NCBI RefSeq assembly: GCF_024137025.1
Contig: NZ_JAMYJR010000015.1
Coordinates: 34,852 to 98,851, forward strand
DNA: 64,000 bases
Origin: Paractinoplanes aksuensis
GTDB lineage: Bacteria > Actinomycetota > Actinomycetes > Mycobacteriales > Micromonosporaceae
Direction of reading: 5' to 3'
Shown here: in pieces, positions 45,482 to 52,983 of the stretch
Numbering within the stretch: the stretch's first letter is position 1
Layout of the letters: each line of letters begins with the position of its first letter
Position numbers and translations under genes: made by a program
Notes under the pieces: model-generated
Seen by the model: only the letters and a program-made list of their open reading frames with translations
Databases searched by the model: none
Told to the model about the DNA's origin: nothing

Positions 45482-46362
45482 CCGACGCCGTCCTGGCCAC
45501 CATCACCGAGGTCTGCCGCCGCGCCACCGCGGGCGACCTGGAGGCCCGCCTGCCCTCGATCGGCGACACTGAGGAGGCGATCGCCGCCCGCACCGCGCTC
45601 AACAGCCTGCTCGACATGAGCGACGCGTTCGTGCGCGAGGCCGGCGCCGCCTCGGCCGCCGCCGCCGAGGGGCGGTTCCACCGGCGGATCCTGACCCGCG
45701 GCCTGTCCGGCGCGTTCCGGTCGGCAGCCGAGCAGATCTCGGCGTCCATCGTGGCCATGAGCGAGACCGCGGCCCGGGTCGCCGAGGCCGCCCAGGCCCG
45801 GGTGGCACTGGCCGACGAGCTGGAGTCGGCCGTGCTGACCGTCTCGGAGCAGGTGGCCACGGCGGCCACCGAGATGGGCGCGTCGACCAACAGCCTGGCC
45901 GACTTCGCCCGCGAGGCGGTGACCGAGGCCGAGCGCGGCCTGGCCACGGTGACGTCGCTGCGCACCGCGTCCGACCAGATCCGTACGGCGGTGGATCTGA
46001 TCAATCAGGTGGCCAAGCAGACCCGCCTGCTCGCGTTGAACGCGACCATCGAGGCGGCCCGGGCCGGCGACGCGGGCCGCGGCTTCAGCGTGGTCGCGGG
46101 CGAGGTCAAGACGCTGGCCGCCGAGACCAGCTCGTCCAGCGACGAGATCATGGGCCAGGTCAACACCGTGCAGGAGGTGGCCGCGGACGCCGTGGCCGTG
46201 CTCGAGACGGTCACCAACAGCATCCGCGAGATGAGCGGGCTGGTGAACGGCATCGCGGCCGCCGTCGACGGGGGCAGCGCGCACGGCATGGCCGGGCTCT
46301 CCCAGCTCGCCGAGGTGCTGCGGTCCGAGGTCAACCGGTTCGTCACCACGGCCCGCGCTTGA
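45478..46362 (+). CDS. Soluble methyl-accepting chemotaxis protein, partner of the PAS protein
   Basis: 294 residues from GTG 45478. The N-terminal part ([20 protein letters not shown] through [10 protein letters not shown] and [11 protein letters not shown]) is the linker found between PAS and signalling domains of Aer-type receptors. The MCP signalling hairpin has the kinase-contact tip [20 protein letters not shown] then [14 protein letters not shown]. No transmembrane segment. The C-terminal helix after the tip is short for an MCP. It would control a CheA array, consistent with a motile organism; no che or flagellar genes lie in the window. Confidence 0.9.
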   Translation: MTDAVLATITEVCRRATAGDLEARLPSIGDTEEAIAARTALNSLLDMSDAFVREAGAASAAAAEGRFHRRILTRGLSGAFRSAAEQISASIVAMSETAARVAEAAQARVALADELESAVLTVSEQVATAATEMGASTNSLADFAREAVTEAERGLATVTSLRTASDQIRTAVDLINQVAKQTRLLALNATIEAARAGDAGRGFSVVAGEVKTLAAETSSSSDEIMGQVNTVQEVAADAVAVLETVTNSIREMSGLVNGIAAAVDGGSAHGMAGLSQLAEVLRSEVNRFVTTARA

Positions 46363-46369
46363 GCCCGGC

Positions 46370-47263
46370 CTAACCGGCCCGGTAGACCTCGTCGATCTCG
46401 TCGCGGGTGGGCAGCGCGTTCGAGGCGCCGACCCGGCGTACGCAGGCCGCCCCGGCCGCGTTGGCCCAGCGCACGGCCTCGACCAGGTCGCGCCCCTCGC
46501 CCCAGGCCACGGCCAGCGCCCCGGTGAAGGCGTCGCCGGCCGCGGTGGTGTCGGTGACCTCGACCCGGAAGGCGGGCACGGTCTCGTCGCGGCCGTCCCG
46601 GTCGACGTAGCGCGAACCGCTGCCGCCCAGCGTGAGCACCACCCGCGGCACCAGCGAGAGCAGCTCGGGCACGTCGATGGTGTCGCCGCCGGTCACCATC
46701 AGCGCCTCGACCTCGTTGACGACCAGCAGGTCGATGTTCGGCAACAGCTCGCCGGGCAGCTCACGGGCCGGGGCCGCGTTGAGGACCACCCGGGTGCCGC
46801 CGGCGCGGGCCGCCCGGGCCGCCGCCACCACCGTCTCGGCCGGGATCTCTTGCTGGCACAGCAGCACGTCACCGGCGGCGATCTCGGCCTGCTCGGCCTC
46901 GGTCAGGCCGACGAACGTGTTGTTGGCGCCCGGCGCGACCAGGATCGAGTTCTCCCCGGCGCGGTCGACCATGATGACGGCCACGCCGGACGGGCCGTAG
47001 CTGGTGCGCACGTGCCGCATGTCGACACCGGCCCCGTTGAGCCGGGCGTTCAGGTTGACCCCGAACGCGTCCGAGCCGATCGCCCCCAGGAAGACGGTCT
47101 GCCCGCCGGCCCGGGCCGCGGCGATGGCCTGGTTGGCCCCCTTGCCGCCGGCCATCATCACGAACTCGTCACCGAGCACGGTCTCGCCCGGCCGGGGCAG
47201 CTTCGGGGCCAGGCCGACCAGGTCCATGTTGGCGCTGCCGGCGACCACGATGCGCGGCGCCAC
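46370..47263 (-). CDS. rbsK: Ribokinase (PfkB family)
   Basis: 297 residues if GTG 47263 is used, four bases after the ABC gene stop; an in-frame start at 47311 would add 16 residues copied from the end of that gene in another frame. PfkB motifs: GSANMDLVGLAPKLPRPGET, MMAGGKGANQAIAAARAGG, and catalytic VTDTTAAGDAFTGALA with the anion hole and base Asp. The closest pattern is ribokinase (DTTAAGD as in RbsK). No ribose transporter is adjacent. Confidence 0.87.
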   Translation of the reverse strand: MAPRIVVAGSANMDLVGLAPKLPRPGETVLGDEFVMMAGGKGANQAIAAARAGGQTVFLGAIGSDAFGVNLNARLNGAGVDMRHVRTSYGPSGVAVIMVDRAGENSILVAPGANNTFVGLTEAEQAEIAAGDVLLCQQEIPAETVVAAARAARAGGTRVVLNAAPARELPGELLPNIDLLVVNEVEALMVTGGDTIDVPELLSLVPRVVLTLGGSGSRYVDRDGRDETVPAFRVEVTDTTAAGDAFTGALAVAWGEGRDLVEAVRWANAAGAACVRRVGASNALPTRDEIDEVYRAG

Positions 47264-47267
47264 GGGC

Positions 47268-48077
47268 TCAGGCCGCCCGGGCCGCGTAGCGGTCGCCGAA
47301 CCGGTCGACAACCAGCGACAGGCCGAACGTCTTGGACAGGTTCTCGGCCGTCATCACCTCGCCCAGCAGGCCGGCCGCGACGATCGTGCCCTCGCGCAGC
47401 AGCAGGCCGTGGGTGAAGCCGGGCGGGATCTCCTCGACGTGATGGGTGACCAGCACCATGGCCGGCGAGTCGGGGTCGAGGGCGAGCTCGGTCAGCCGGG
47501 CGATCAGGTCTTCCCGGCCGCCCAGGTCGAGCCCGGCCCCGGGCTCGTCGAGCAGCATCAGCTCGGGGTCGGTCATCAGGGCCCGGGCGATCAGGGTGCG
47601 CTTGCGCTCGCCCTCGCTCAGCGTGGTGAAGTCGCGCTCGGCCAGCGGGCCCATGCCGAGCTGGTCGAGCAGCCGGCGGGCGCGCAGTTCGTCCTGCGGG
47701 TCGTACGACTCGCGCCAGCGCCCCACCACCGACCAGGCCGCGGTGACCACGACGTCGAGCACCCGCTCGCCCGCCGGCACCCGCTCGGCGAACTGGCCGG
47801 TGGCCAGCCCGATCCGGGTCCGCAGCTCGTTGATGTCGGTGCGGCCGAGGCGCTCGCCGAGCACCCAGGCCGTGCCGCGCGACGGGTGGAGCCGGCCCGA
47901 GGCCAGGTTGAGCAGGGTGGTCTTGCCGGCGCCGTTGGGGCCCAGGACCACCCAGCGTTCGTCCAGCTCGACCTGCCAGGACAGGCCGCGGACCAGGTGG
48001 CTTCCGCTCCGGATCACGCTGACCTGGTCGAAGGCAATGACTGTGTCGTCGTCGGGCTTTCGCACGCGTCCATCCAA
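47268..48077 (-). CDS. ABC transporter ATP-binding protein
   Basis: 269 residues. Walker A GPNGAGKTTLLNL, Q-loop region IGLATGQFAERV, signature LSEGERKRTLIARAL, Walker B ELMLLDEPGAGLD, H-loop LVTHHVEEIP. Single NBD without a permease gene nearby, of the ModF/YlmA-like stand-alone type that may not be a transporter. Ribokinase follows on the same strand four bases later. Confidence 0.88.
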   Translation of the reverse strand: MDGRVRKPDDDTVIAFDQVSVIRSGSHLVRGLSWQVELDERWVVLGPNGAGKTTLLNLASGRLHPSRGTAWVLGERLGRTDINELRTRIGLATGQFAERVPAGERVLDVVVTAAWSVVGRWRESYDPQDELRARRLLDQLGMGPLAERDFTTLSEGERKRTLIARALMTDPELMLLDEPGAGLDLGGREDLIARLTELALDPDSPAMVLVTHHVEEIPPGFTHGLLLREGTIVAAGLLGEVMTAENLSKTFGLSLVVDRFGDRYAARAA

Positions 48078-48097
48078 CCACGCAGCCCGGCGGCTTC

Positions 48098-49288
48098 TCA
48101 GGCGGTGGTCGACCCGAACACCTCATCGCGTACGGCGTCGAGCGCGGTGTGCAACGCGCCGTGCAGCACCGGCTCGGCCTCGACCCCGGTGATCACGACC
48201 TTGGGATTGACCAGGGTGATCGCGGCCACCTCGTTCTCGACCCGGGCGGCCAGGGCCGGGCCGCCGGCCTGGGACACCTCGCCGGCCAGCACGACCAGTG
48301 GCGGGTCGAGGATCACGCAGGTCGCGGCCACGCCCAGGGCCAGCCGGTTGGCCAGCTCGTCGAGCACCGGCTCGCCGGCCGGGCCGGCGGCGACGGCGTC
48401 GCGCACGACATCGGCCGCCTCGACGCCCCGGAAGCCGTACTTCTTGCCGATCGCCTTGACCGCGTCGGCGCCGGCGATGCTCTGGAAGCCGCCCTTGACC
48501 CCGCCCTTGCCCGACTTGCGGCCCGGGTGCTGCGGCACCTCGGCCCCGGCCACCGGCATGTAGCCGATCTCACCGGCCGCGCCAGTGTGGCCCTGGTGCA
48601 GGCGGCCGTCGATGACGCTGGCCAGACCGACACCACGGCCGGCCCAGATCAGCACGAAATCCTTGACCCCGGCGGCGGCGCCCGCGCTCGACTCGGCCAC
48701 GGCGGCCATGTTGACGTCGTTGCCGAACACGACCGGGGTGTGCAGGTCGCGGCGCAGGTCGTCGAGCAGGCCGCGGTGCCAGCGGGGCAGGTCCCAGGCG
48801 AACGAGATCTCGCCGCTCTCGGGGTCGACCAGGCCGGGGGTGCCGAGCACGACCCGGCGTACGGAACTCATGTCGGTGCCGGCGTCGGTGGCCGCCTGGA
48901 CCACCGCGTTGTGCACCACGCCGACCGGATCGTCGGTGTCTTTCGTGGACTGCTCGACCCGGCCGATGATCGAACCGGTGATGTCGGCGCAGGCCGCGAC
49001 CACCCGATCGGGGCCGACGTCGACGCCGATCACGTGCGCGCTGCCCGGCGTCACGGCGTACAACTGGGCATTGGGACCACGCCCGCCGGCCTGCTCGCCC
49101 ACCCGGCGCACCAGGCCCCGCTGCTCCAGACGCTCCACCAGCTGGGACGCGGTGACCTTGCTCAACCCGGTCATCTCACCGAGCTGGGCCCGGGTCAGCG
49201 GACCGCGGCTGAGCAGCAGTTCCAACGCCGCGCGGTCGTTGAGCGCGCGCAGCAGCCGGGGTGTGCCCGGAAGGCGGGTGGAGGCCAT
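48098..49288 (-). CDS. ROK-family transcriptional regulator lacking the zinc motif
   Basis: 396 residues. N-terminal winged HTH (PLTRAQLGEMTGLSKVTASQ, about 28-47) and a ROK sugar-kinase-like domain (IGVDVGPDRVVAACADITG, FGNDVNMAAVAES, HTGAAGEIGYMPVAG). The usual ROK zinc cluster CxCGxxGCxE is absent: after GEIGYMPV comes HPGRKSGKGGVKGG with no cysteine. The catalytic Asp in GNDVN is kept, but DVGP replaces DIGGT, so kinase activity is unlikely and ligand binding may be altered. Divergent from the NagZ-like gene across an operator-like AT-rich region. Confidence 0.87.
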   Translation of the reverse strand: MASTRLPGTPRLLRALNDRAALELLLSRGPLTRAQLGEMTGLSKVTASQLVERLEQRGLVRRVGEQAGGRGPNAQLYAVTPGSAHVIGVDVGPDRVVAACADITGSIIGRVEQSTKDTDDPVGVVHNAVVQAATDAGTDMSSVRRVVLGTPGLVDPESGEISFAWDLPRWHRGLLDDLRRDLHTPVVFGNDVNMAAVAESSAGAAAGVKDFVLIWAGRGVGLASVIDGRLHQGHTGAAGEIGYMPVAGAEVPQHPGRKSGKGGVKGGFQSIAGADAVKAIGKKYGFRGVEAADVVRDAVAAGPAGEPVLDELANRLALGVAATCVILDPPLVVLAGEVSQAGGPALAARVENEVAAITLVNPKVVITGVEAEPVLHGALHTALDAVRDEVFGSTTA

Positions 49289-49300
49289 GGCAGGATCCCC

Positions 49301-49328
49301 TAGGATAAATTTAGGATTGTTTCCTATT
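49301..49328. promoter_or_regulatory. ROK-type operator region, TAGGAT repeats
   Basis: TAGGAT occurs at 49301 and again at 49312, and the second copy forms the palindrome TTAGGA-TTGTT-TCCTAT with the following bases. The stretch is strikingly A/T-rich for this genome, lies 12 to 40 bases upstream of the ROK start and before the NagZ-like gene, and resembles TTAGGAAA/TTTCCTAA-type ROK sites. Confidence 0.6.
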
Positions 49329-49419
49329 TGATTACGGCGCCCGTCGCGGCGACCGGCACCGAGCGATCATGGCAGCTCGCGGGGTGTACAGACCAGACTT
49401 ACGTCACCGGAAGGACACC

Positions 49420-50856
49420 ATGACGATCGACCCCGGACTACGCCGCCTCGCGCTCGGCACCCTGCTGGCCGCCTTCCCCGGCCCCACGGCACCCGACTGG
49501 GCAGTGACCCTGCTGGCCGAGGGACTGGCCGGTCACACCCTGTTCGGCACCAACGTCGCCGACCCGGCGCAGGTGGCCCGTCTGACCGCCCGGCTGCGCG
49601 AGGGACGCGACGACGCCCTGATCGCGATCGACGAGGAAGGCGGGGACGTCACCCGGCTCGCCCACCGCACCGGCAGCCCGTACCCCGGCAACGCCGCCCT
49701 CGGCGCCGTCGACGACGAGAACCTCACCCGCGCGGTGTACGCGGCCATCGGCGCCGACCTGGTCGCGGCCGGCGTCAACCTCGACCTGGCCCCCACCGTC
49801 GACGTCAACACGGCCGACGACAACCCGATCATCGGCACCCGCTCGTTCGGCGCCGACCCCGCGCTGGTGGCCCGGCACGCCCGCGCCGCCGTCGAGGGCC
49901 TGCAGTCGGCCGGGGTCGCCGCCTGCGCCAAGCACTTCCCCGGCCATGGCGCGACCGTGACCGACTCGCACCTGTCGCTGCCCACGGTCGACGTGCCGCT
50001 CGACGTGCTGCGGGCCCGCGACCTGCCGCCGTTCGCCGCCATCGCGGACTCGGCCCAGGTCGTGATGTCGGCCCACATCCGGGTGCCGGCGCTGACCGGC
50101 GACGACCCGGCCACCTTCAGCCGGGCCGCGTTGCAGGGGCTGCTGCGCGAAGAGCTCGGCTTCCAGGGCGTGATCGTGACCGACGCGCTCGAGATGGCGG
50201 GCGCGGCGGACGCGGCCGGGGGCATCCCGCAGGCGGCGGTGCGGGCGCTGACCGCCGGGGCCGACCTGCTCTGCATCGGGGCCAAGGTCGACGAGGCGCT
50301 GGTCGAGGCGGTGGCGGCCGAGATCGTCACGGGTGTGCCGGTCGGCCGGCTCGAAGAAGCGGTTTCCCGTACGGCCGAACTGGCGTCCTGGACGAGCCGG
50401 CATCGCACCCTGCTCAGCTACGACGACGACCTCGGTCTGGCCGCCGCGCGCCGGGCCGTGCGGGTGGAGGGCTCCTTGGACGAGCTGGCATCACCGTTGG
50501 TGGTGCAGTTGATGTCGGGCTTCTCGATCGCCGAAGGTCGCGTGCCGTGGGGCCTGGCGCCGCACCTCAACGGAACCGAGCAGATCGAGATCGTCGCCGC
50601 TGACGCGTCGGCCGCTGATCTGGCTGCGCGTGCGGGCGCCCGGCCGATCGTGGTCGTGGGGCGGCACACGCACCGTAAGGCGGAGACGCGGGCGCTGGTC
50701 GAGCAGCTGGCCGCGGCGCACGCGGTCGGGGTGGTCGAGATGGGCTGGCCGTCGTCGTGGCGGCCGGCGCAGGTGCGGGCGTTCGTCACCACGCATGGCG
50801 CCAGCCGGGCCAACGGCCGCGCGGCCGCGGAAGCTCTGGGTCTGGCCCACGCCTAG
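49420..50856 (+). CDS. Glycoside hydrolase family 3, NagZ-like beta-N-acetylhexosaminidase
   Basis: 478 residues from ATG 49420 with AAGGAC upstream. Family 3 barrel with the NagZ signature KHFPGHGATVTDSHLSLP (about 170-187), which supplies the His/Asp catalytic dyad, and nucleophile in VIVTDALEMAG (about 254). No signal peptide, so cytoplasmic. A C-terminal domain of about 120 residues (SGFSIAEGRVPWGLAPHL; VVVGRHTHRKAETRALVEQL) is present, longer than Gram-negative NagZ. Probably hydrolyses GlcNAc-containing disaccharides or muropeptides, controlled by the divergent ROK regulator. Confidence 0.9.
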   Translation: MTIDPGLRRLALGTLLAAFPGPTAPDWAVTLLAEGLAGHTLFGTNVADPAQVARLTARLREGRDDALIAIDEEGGDVTRLAHRTGSPYPGNAALGAVDDENLTRAVYAAIGADLVAAGVNLDLAPTVDVNTADDNPIIGTRSFGADPALVARHARAAVEGLQSAGVAACAKHFPGHGATVTDSHLSLPTVDVPLDVLRARDLPPFAAIADSAQVVMSAHIRVPALTGDDPATFSRAALQGLLREELGFQGVIVTDALEMAGAADAAGGIPQAAVRALTAGADLLCIGAKVDEALVEAVAAEIVTGVPVGRLEEAVSRTAELASWTSRHRTLLSYDDDLGLAAARRAVRVEGSLDELASPLVVQLMSGFSIAEGRVPWGLAPHLNGTEQIEIVAADASAADLAARAGARPIVVVGRHTHRKAETRALVEQLAAAHAVGVVEMGWPSSWRPAQVRAFVTTHGASRANGRAAAEALGLAHA

Positions 50857-50858
50857 CG

Positions 50859-50892
50859 AGGTCGGGAGGCGCTCACGGGCGCCTCCCGACCT
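50859..50892 (+). terminator. Terminator after the NagZ-like gene
   Basis: A perfect 14-bp stem, AGGTCGGGAGGCGC and its complement, with a six-base loop, starting three bases past the stop codon. No U-tract. Confidence 0.85.
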
Positions 50893-51124
50893 TGTGCACA
50901 ACTCATCGAGCGCACCGCGGTGCCTGTGGACAACCAGCGCCCCGCGCCCTCAAATTCGACTACCTTCCCCCACGTCCCTTGGGTGGGCGGGGGAGGCGGT
51001 GGCACCCCGCGAACAACTTCTTGATCTTGGCGCGATGGCTGCTTCGTCACACTACTTGAACACGTTCAACTTCGAGGCTTACGCTGAGGCAGCAAAGTTG
51101 AACGCGTTCGAGAAAGGTGGTCCG
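50893..51124. other. Intergenic region with DnaA-box-like site and repeated palindrome
   Basis: TGTGGACAA (50925..50933, DnaA box on the minus strand) is followed by TACCTT and a G/C hairpin with CCCCCACGTCCC and GGGTGGGCGGGGG. Nearer the next gene, TTGAACACGTTCAA (51056..51069) and TTGAACGCGTTCGA (51098..51111) repeat 42 bp apart. TTGAAC-N18-TACGCT may be the promoter. An ATG at 51035 could extend the next gene upstream by 30 codons. Confidence 0.45.
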
Positions 51125-51550
51125 ATGGACCCGAAGGTGTGGATGTACCTGGTGTATCTGGTCGTCAGCGTCGGGCTCACCATCTGGGTGGCGACCACAC
51201 TGTCGCGCAACGGGCTGGTGTTCCTGGTCGACGTGTTCGCTGACGAGCGGCTGGCCAAGGCGATCAACCAACTGCTGGTGATGGGCTTCTACCTGCTCAA
51301 CCTCGGCTACGTGACGGTCACCATGCGGTCGAACCAGACGATCACCGATACCAGTGAGGCGCTGGAGACGCTCTCGAGCAAAGTCGGTCTCGTCCTGCTC
51401 GTGCTGGGCGTCCTGCACTTCCTGAACGTCTTCTTCCTCGGCCGCTACCGGCGCGGACGCCTGCGCCAGCAGCAGCCCGTACCGCCCCTGCCGCCCGCCG
51501 GCCGGCTGCCGTTCCACCCGCAGCAGCCGCCGCCTCCGGCGCGGGCATGA
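51125..51550 (+). CDS. Small membrane protein, three predicted helices
   Basis: 141 residues from ATG 51125, chosen because AAAGGTGG stands five bases upstream. Hydrophobic segments at about 4-25, 42-62 and 80-100; a basic loop (GRYRRGRLRQQQ) and a Pro-rich C-terminus follow. Overlaps the DUF393 gene by four bases (ATGA). I do not recognise the family. Confidence 0.75.
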   Translation: MDPKVWMYLVYLVVSVGLTIWVATTLSRNGLVFLVDVFADERLAKAINQLLVMGFYLLNLGYVTVTMRSNQTITDTSEALETLSSKVGLVLLVLGVLHFLNVFFLGRYRRGRLRQQQPVPPLPPAGRLPFHPQQPPPPARA

Positions 51551-51996
51551 CCGAGAACCAGGGCCCGGCCGAACGAGGGGGCGGCCGGGCCCTCGCCCGC
51601 TTGACCGTCCTGTACGACGCGGGTTGCCCGATCTGCCGGGCGGCCCGGCGGTGGCTGTCGGGCCGGGCTCAACTCGTACCGCTGGAATTTGTGCCTGCTG
51701 GCTCCGAAGAAGCCCGGCAGCGATTTCCAGGGCTCGACCACGCGGCGACGCTGCGGGACGTGACGGTGATCGGGGACGACGGTTCGGTGTGGATCGGCGA
51801 CGGGGCGTGGGTGGCGTGCCTGTGGGCGCTCGCCGACTACCGCGCGACGGCGGAGCGGATGAGTACGCCGGCACTCCTGCCCACGGCTCGGCGGTTCATC
51901 GCGGCGGCGTCGGCGGTCCGGGCGCGTACGCGGTCGGTGGACTTCGACAACAGCCCGGCGTACTACGGTGACGGGTGTGACGACCGCTGCCGATGA
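51547..51996 (+). CDS. DCC/DUF393 thiol-disulfide oxidoreductase-like protein
   Basis: 149 residues. LTVLYDAGCPICRAARRWL is the DxxCPxC motif that defines the DCC family; the rest is a thioredoxin-like fold with a C-terminal FDNSPAYYGDGC tail bearing extra cysteines. Translationally coupled to the membrane protein upstream, which may be its partner in redox chemistry at the membrane (inference). Confidence 0.85.
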   Translation: MTENQGPAERGGGRALARLTVLYDAGCPICRAARRWLSGRAQLVPLEFVPAGSEEARQRFPGLDHAATLRDVTVIGDDGSVWIGDGAWVACLWALADYRATAERMSTPALLPTARRFIAAASAVRARTRSVDFDNSPAYYGDGCDDRCR

Positions 51997-52681
51997 TCCC
52001 GCCGAGTCCGGGAAGCCCCGACGGGCTCGCGGCGAGCAGACGCGGCAGCTGATTCTCGAGACGGCGCTCCGGCTGTTCCGCGAGCGGGGGTACACCGAGA
52101 CGACCATGCGGGCCATCGCGAAAGAGGCGGGGGTCGCGGTCGGCAACGCGTACTACTACTTCGACTCGAAGGAACACCTGATCCAGGGGTTCTACGACCG
52201 GAACCAGGTGGCCCACCGGGTCGCGGCCGAGCCGGTGCTGGCCGATGAGAAAGAGCTCGCGCCCCGGCTGCGCGGGGTGCTGCACGCCGGCATCGACGTC
52301 AACGAGCCGTACCACTCGTTCGCGGCGACCTTCTTCAAGTCGGCGGCCGAGCCGTCGTCGCCGCTCAGCCCGTTCTCGCGGGAGTCGTCACCGGCCCGCG
52401 AAGCGGCTATCGCGATCTTCCGCGAGGTGGTGGACGGGTCGACCGCCAAGCTCGACCCCGAACTGCGCAAGGAGCTGCCCGAGCTGCTGTGGCTCGGGTG
52501 GATGGGGGTCATTCTCTTCTGGGTGTACGACAAGTCGCCCGGGCAGCGGCGCACGCGGCGCCTGATCGACGGGGCCGTGCCGCTGATCGACCGGCTGGTC
52601 TCGCTGTCGCGGCTGCGGGTGCTGCGGCCGGCGCTGCGGCAGGTGCTGGCGCTGATCGAGTCGGTCCGCCGGGACGATTGA
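51968..52681 (+). CDS. TetR-family transcriptional regulator
   Basis: 237 residues from GTG 51968 (GTG 51977 is an alternative). Overlaps the DUF393 gene by 29 bases. HTH at about 22-65: TRQLILETALRLFRERGYTE, AIAKEAGVAVGNAYYYFDSK. The ligand domain is helical with a C-terminal TetR_C_33-like part (ELLWLGWMGVILFWVYDKSP). Target unknown; no operator was identified in its own promoter because it is embedded in the upstream gene. Confidence 0.87.
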   Translation: MTGVTTAADDPAESGKPRRARGEQTRQLILETALRLFRERGYTETTMRAIAKEAGVAVGNAYYYFDSKEHLIQGFYDRNQVAHRVAAEPVLADEKELAPRLRGVLHAGIDVNEPYHSFAATFFKSAAEPSSPLSPFSRESSPAREAAIAIFREVVDGSTAKLDPELRKELPELLWLGWMGVILFWVYDKSPGQRRTRRLIDGAVPLIDRLVSLSRLRVLRPALRQVLALIESVRRDD

Positions 52682-52867
52682 TCACTGTCAGTAATGCTTG
52701 GTCAACTTCACGGTGAGTAATCAGCTGCCCTACTTTATGCCTTGGTGTCCATAAAAAGCCGGATCTGTCGCCCATTCCGTGCTGTCCGAACGGCTAATTC
52801 GCTCACCGGAATCTTCCCGGGTCCGCCTGCCGGCACGTAGCGTCATGTCCGCAGGTGGGTCTGGGGA

Positions 52868-52915
52868 CGTCGCGAATCGACTCGGCCTTCGGGACCAGAT
52901 CGAGTCCTCGCGACG
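52868..52915 (+). terminator. Three-part UUCG hairpin, possible TetR terminator or structured RNA
   Basis: Nested pairs CGTCGCGA/TCGCGACG, GACTC/GAGTC and GGCC/GGACC around a TTCG loop. The stack is too elaborate for chance, but its distance from the TetR stop (187 bases) makes a simple terminator role uncertain. Confidence 0.5.
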
Positions 52916-52921
52916 CAGACA

Positions 52922-52976
52922 GTGAGCCGGGCGCGGCACTGGGATTTCGGGAGCAATCCGCCGCGACCCGGCTCAC
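52922..52976 (-). terminator. Terminator of the P-type ATPase gene
   Basis: GTGAGCCGGGCGCGG pairs with CCGCG-A-CCCGGCTCAC, 15 bp with one bulge, ending eight bases past the ATPase stop. Confidence 0.75.
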
Positions 52977-52983
52977 GCTGCGT

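Larger units (their letters stand above)
52682..52983. other. 302-base gap with two strong hairpins
   Basis: No gene recognised. 52700..52760 is rather A/T-rich. A 48-base structure spans 52868..52915, with CGTCGCGA and TCGCGACG outer arms, GACTC/GAGTC inside and a UUCG loop. A second hairpin (52922..52976) terminates the P-type ATPase gene. No known riboswitch pattern was recognised. Confidence 0.5.

Noticed and set aside
52682..52867. Possible riboswitch or small gene after TetR
   Set aside because: No consensus core of cobalamin, TPP, SAM or cyclic di-AMP riboswitches could be matched; short minus-strand frames lack RBS and conserved motifs.
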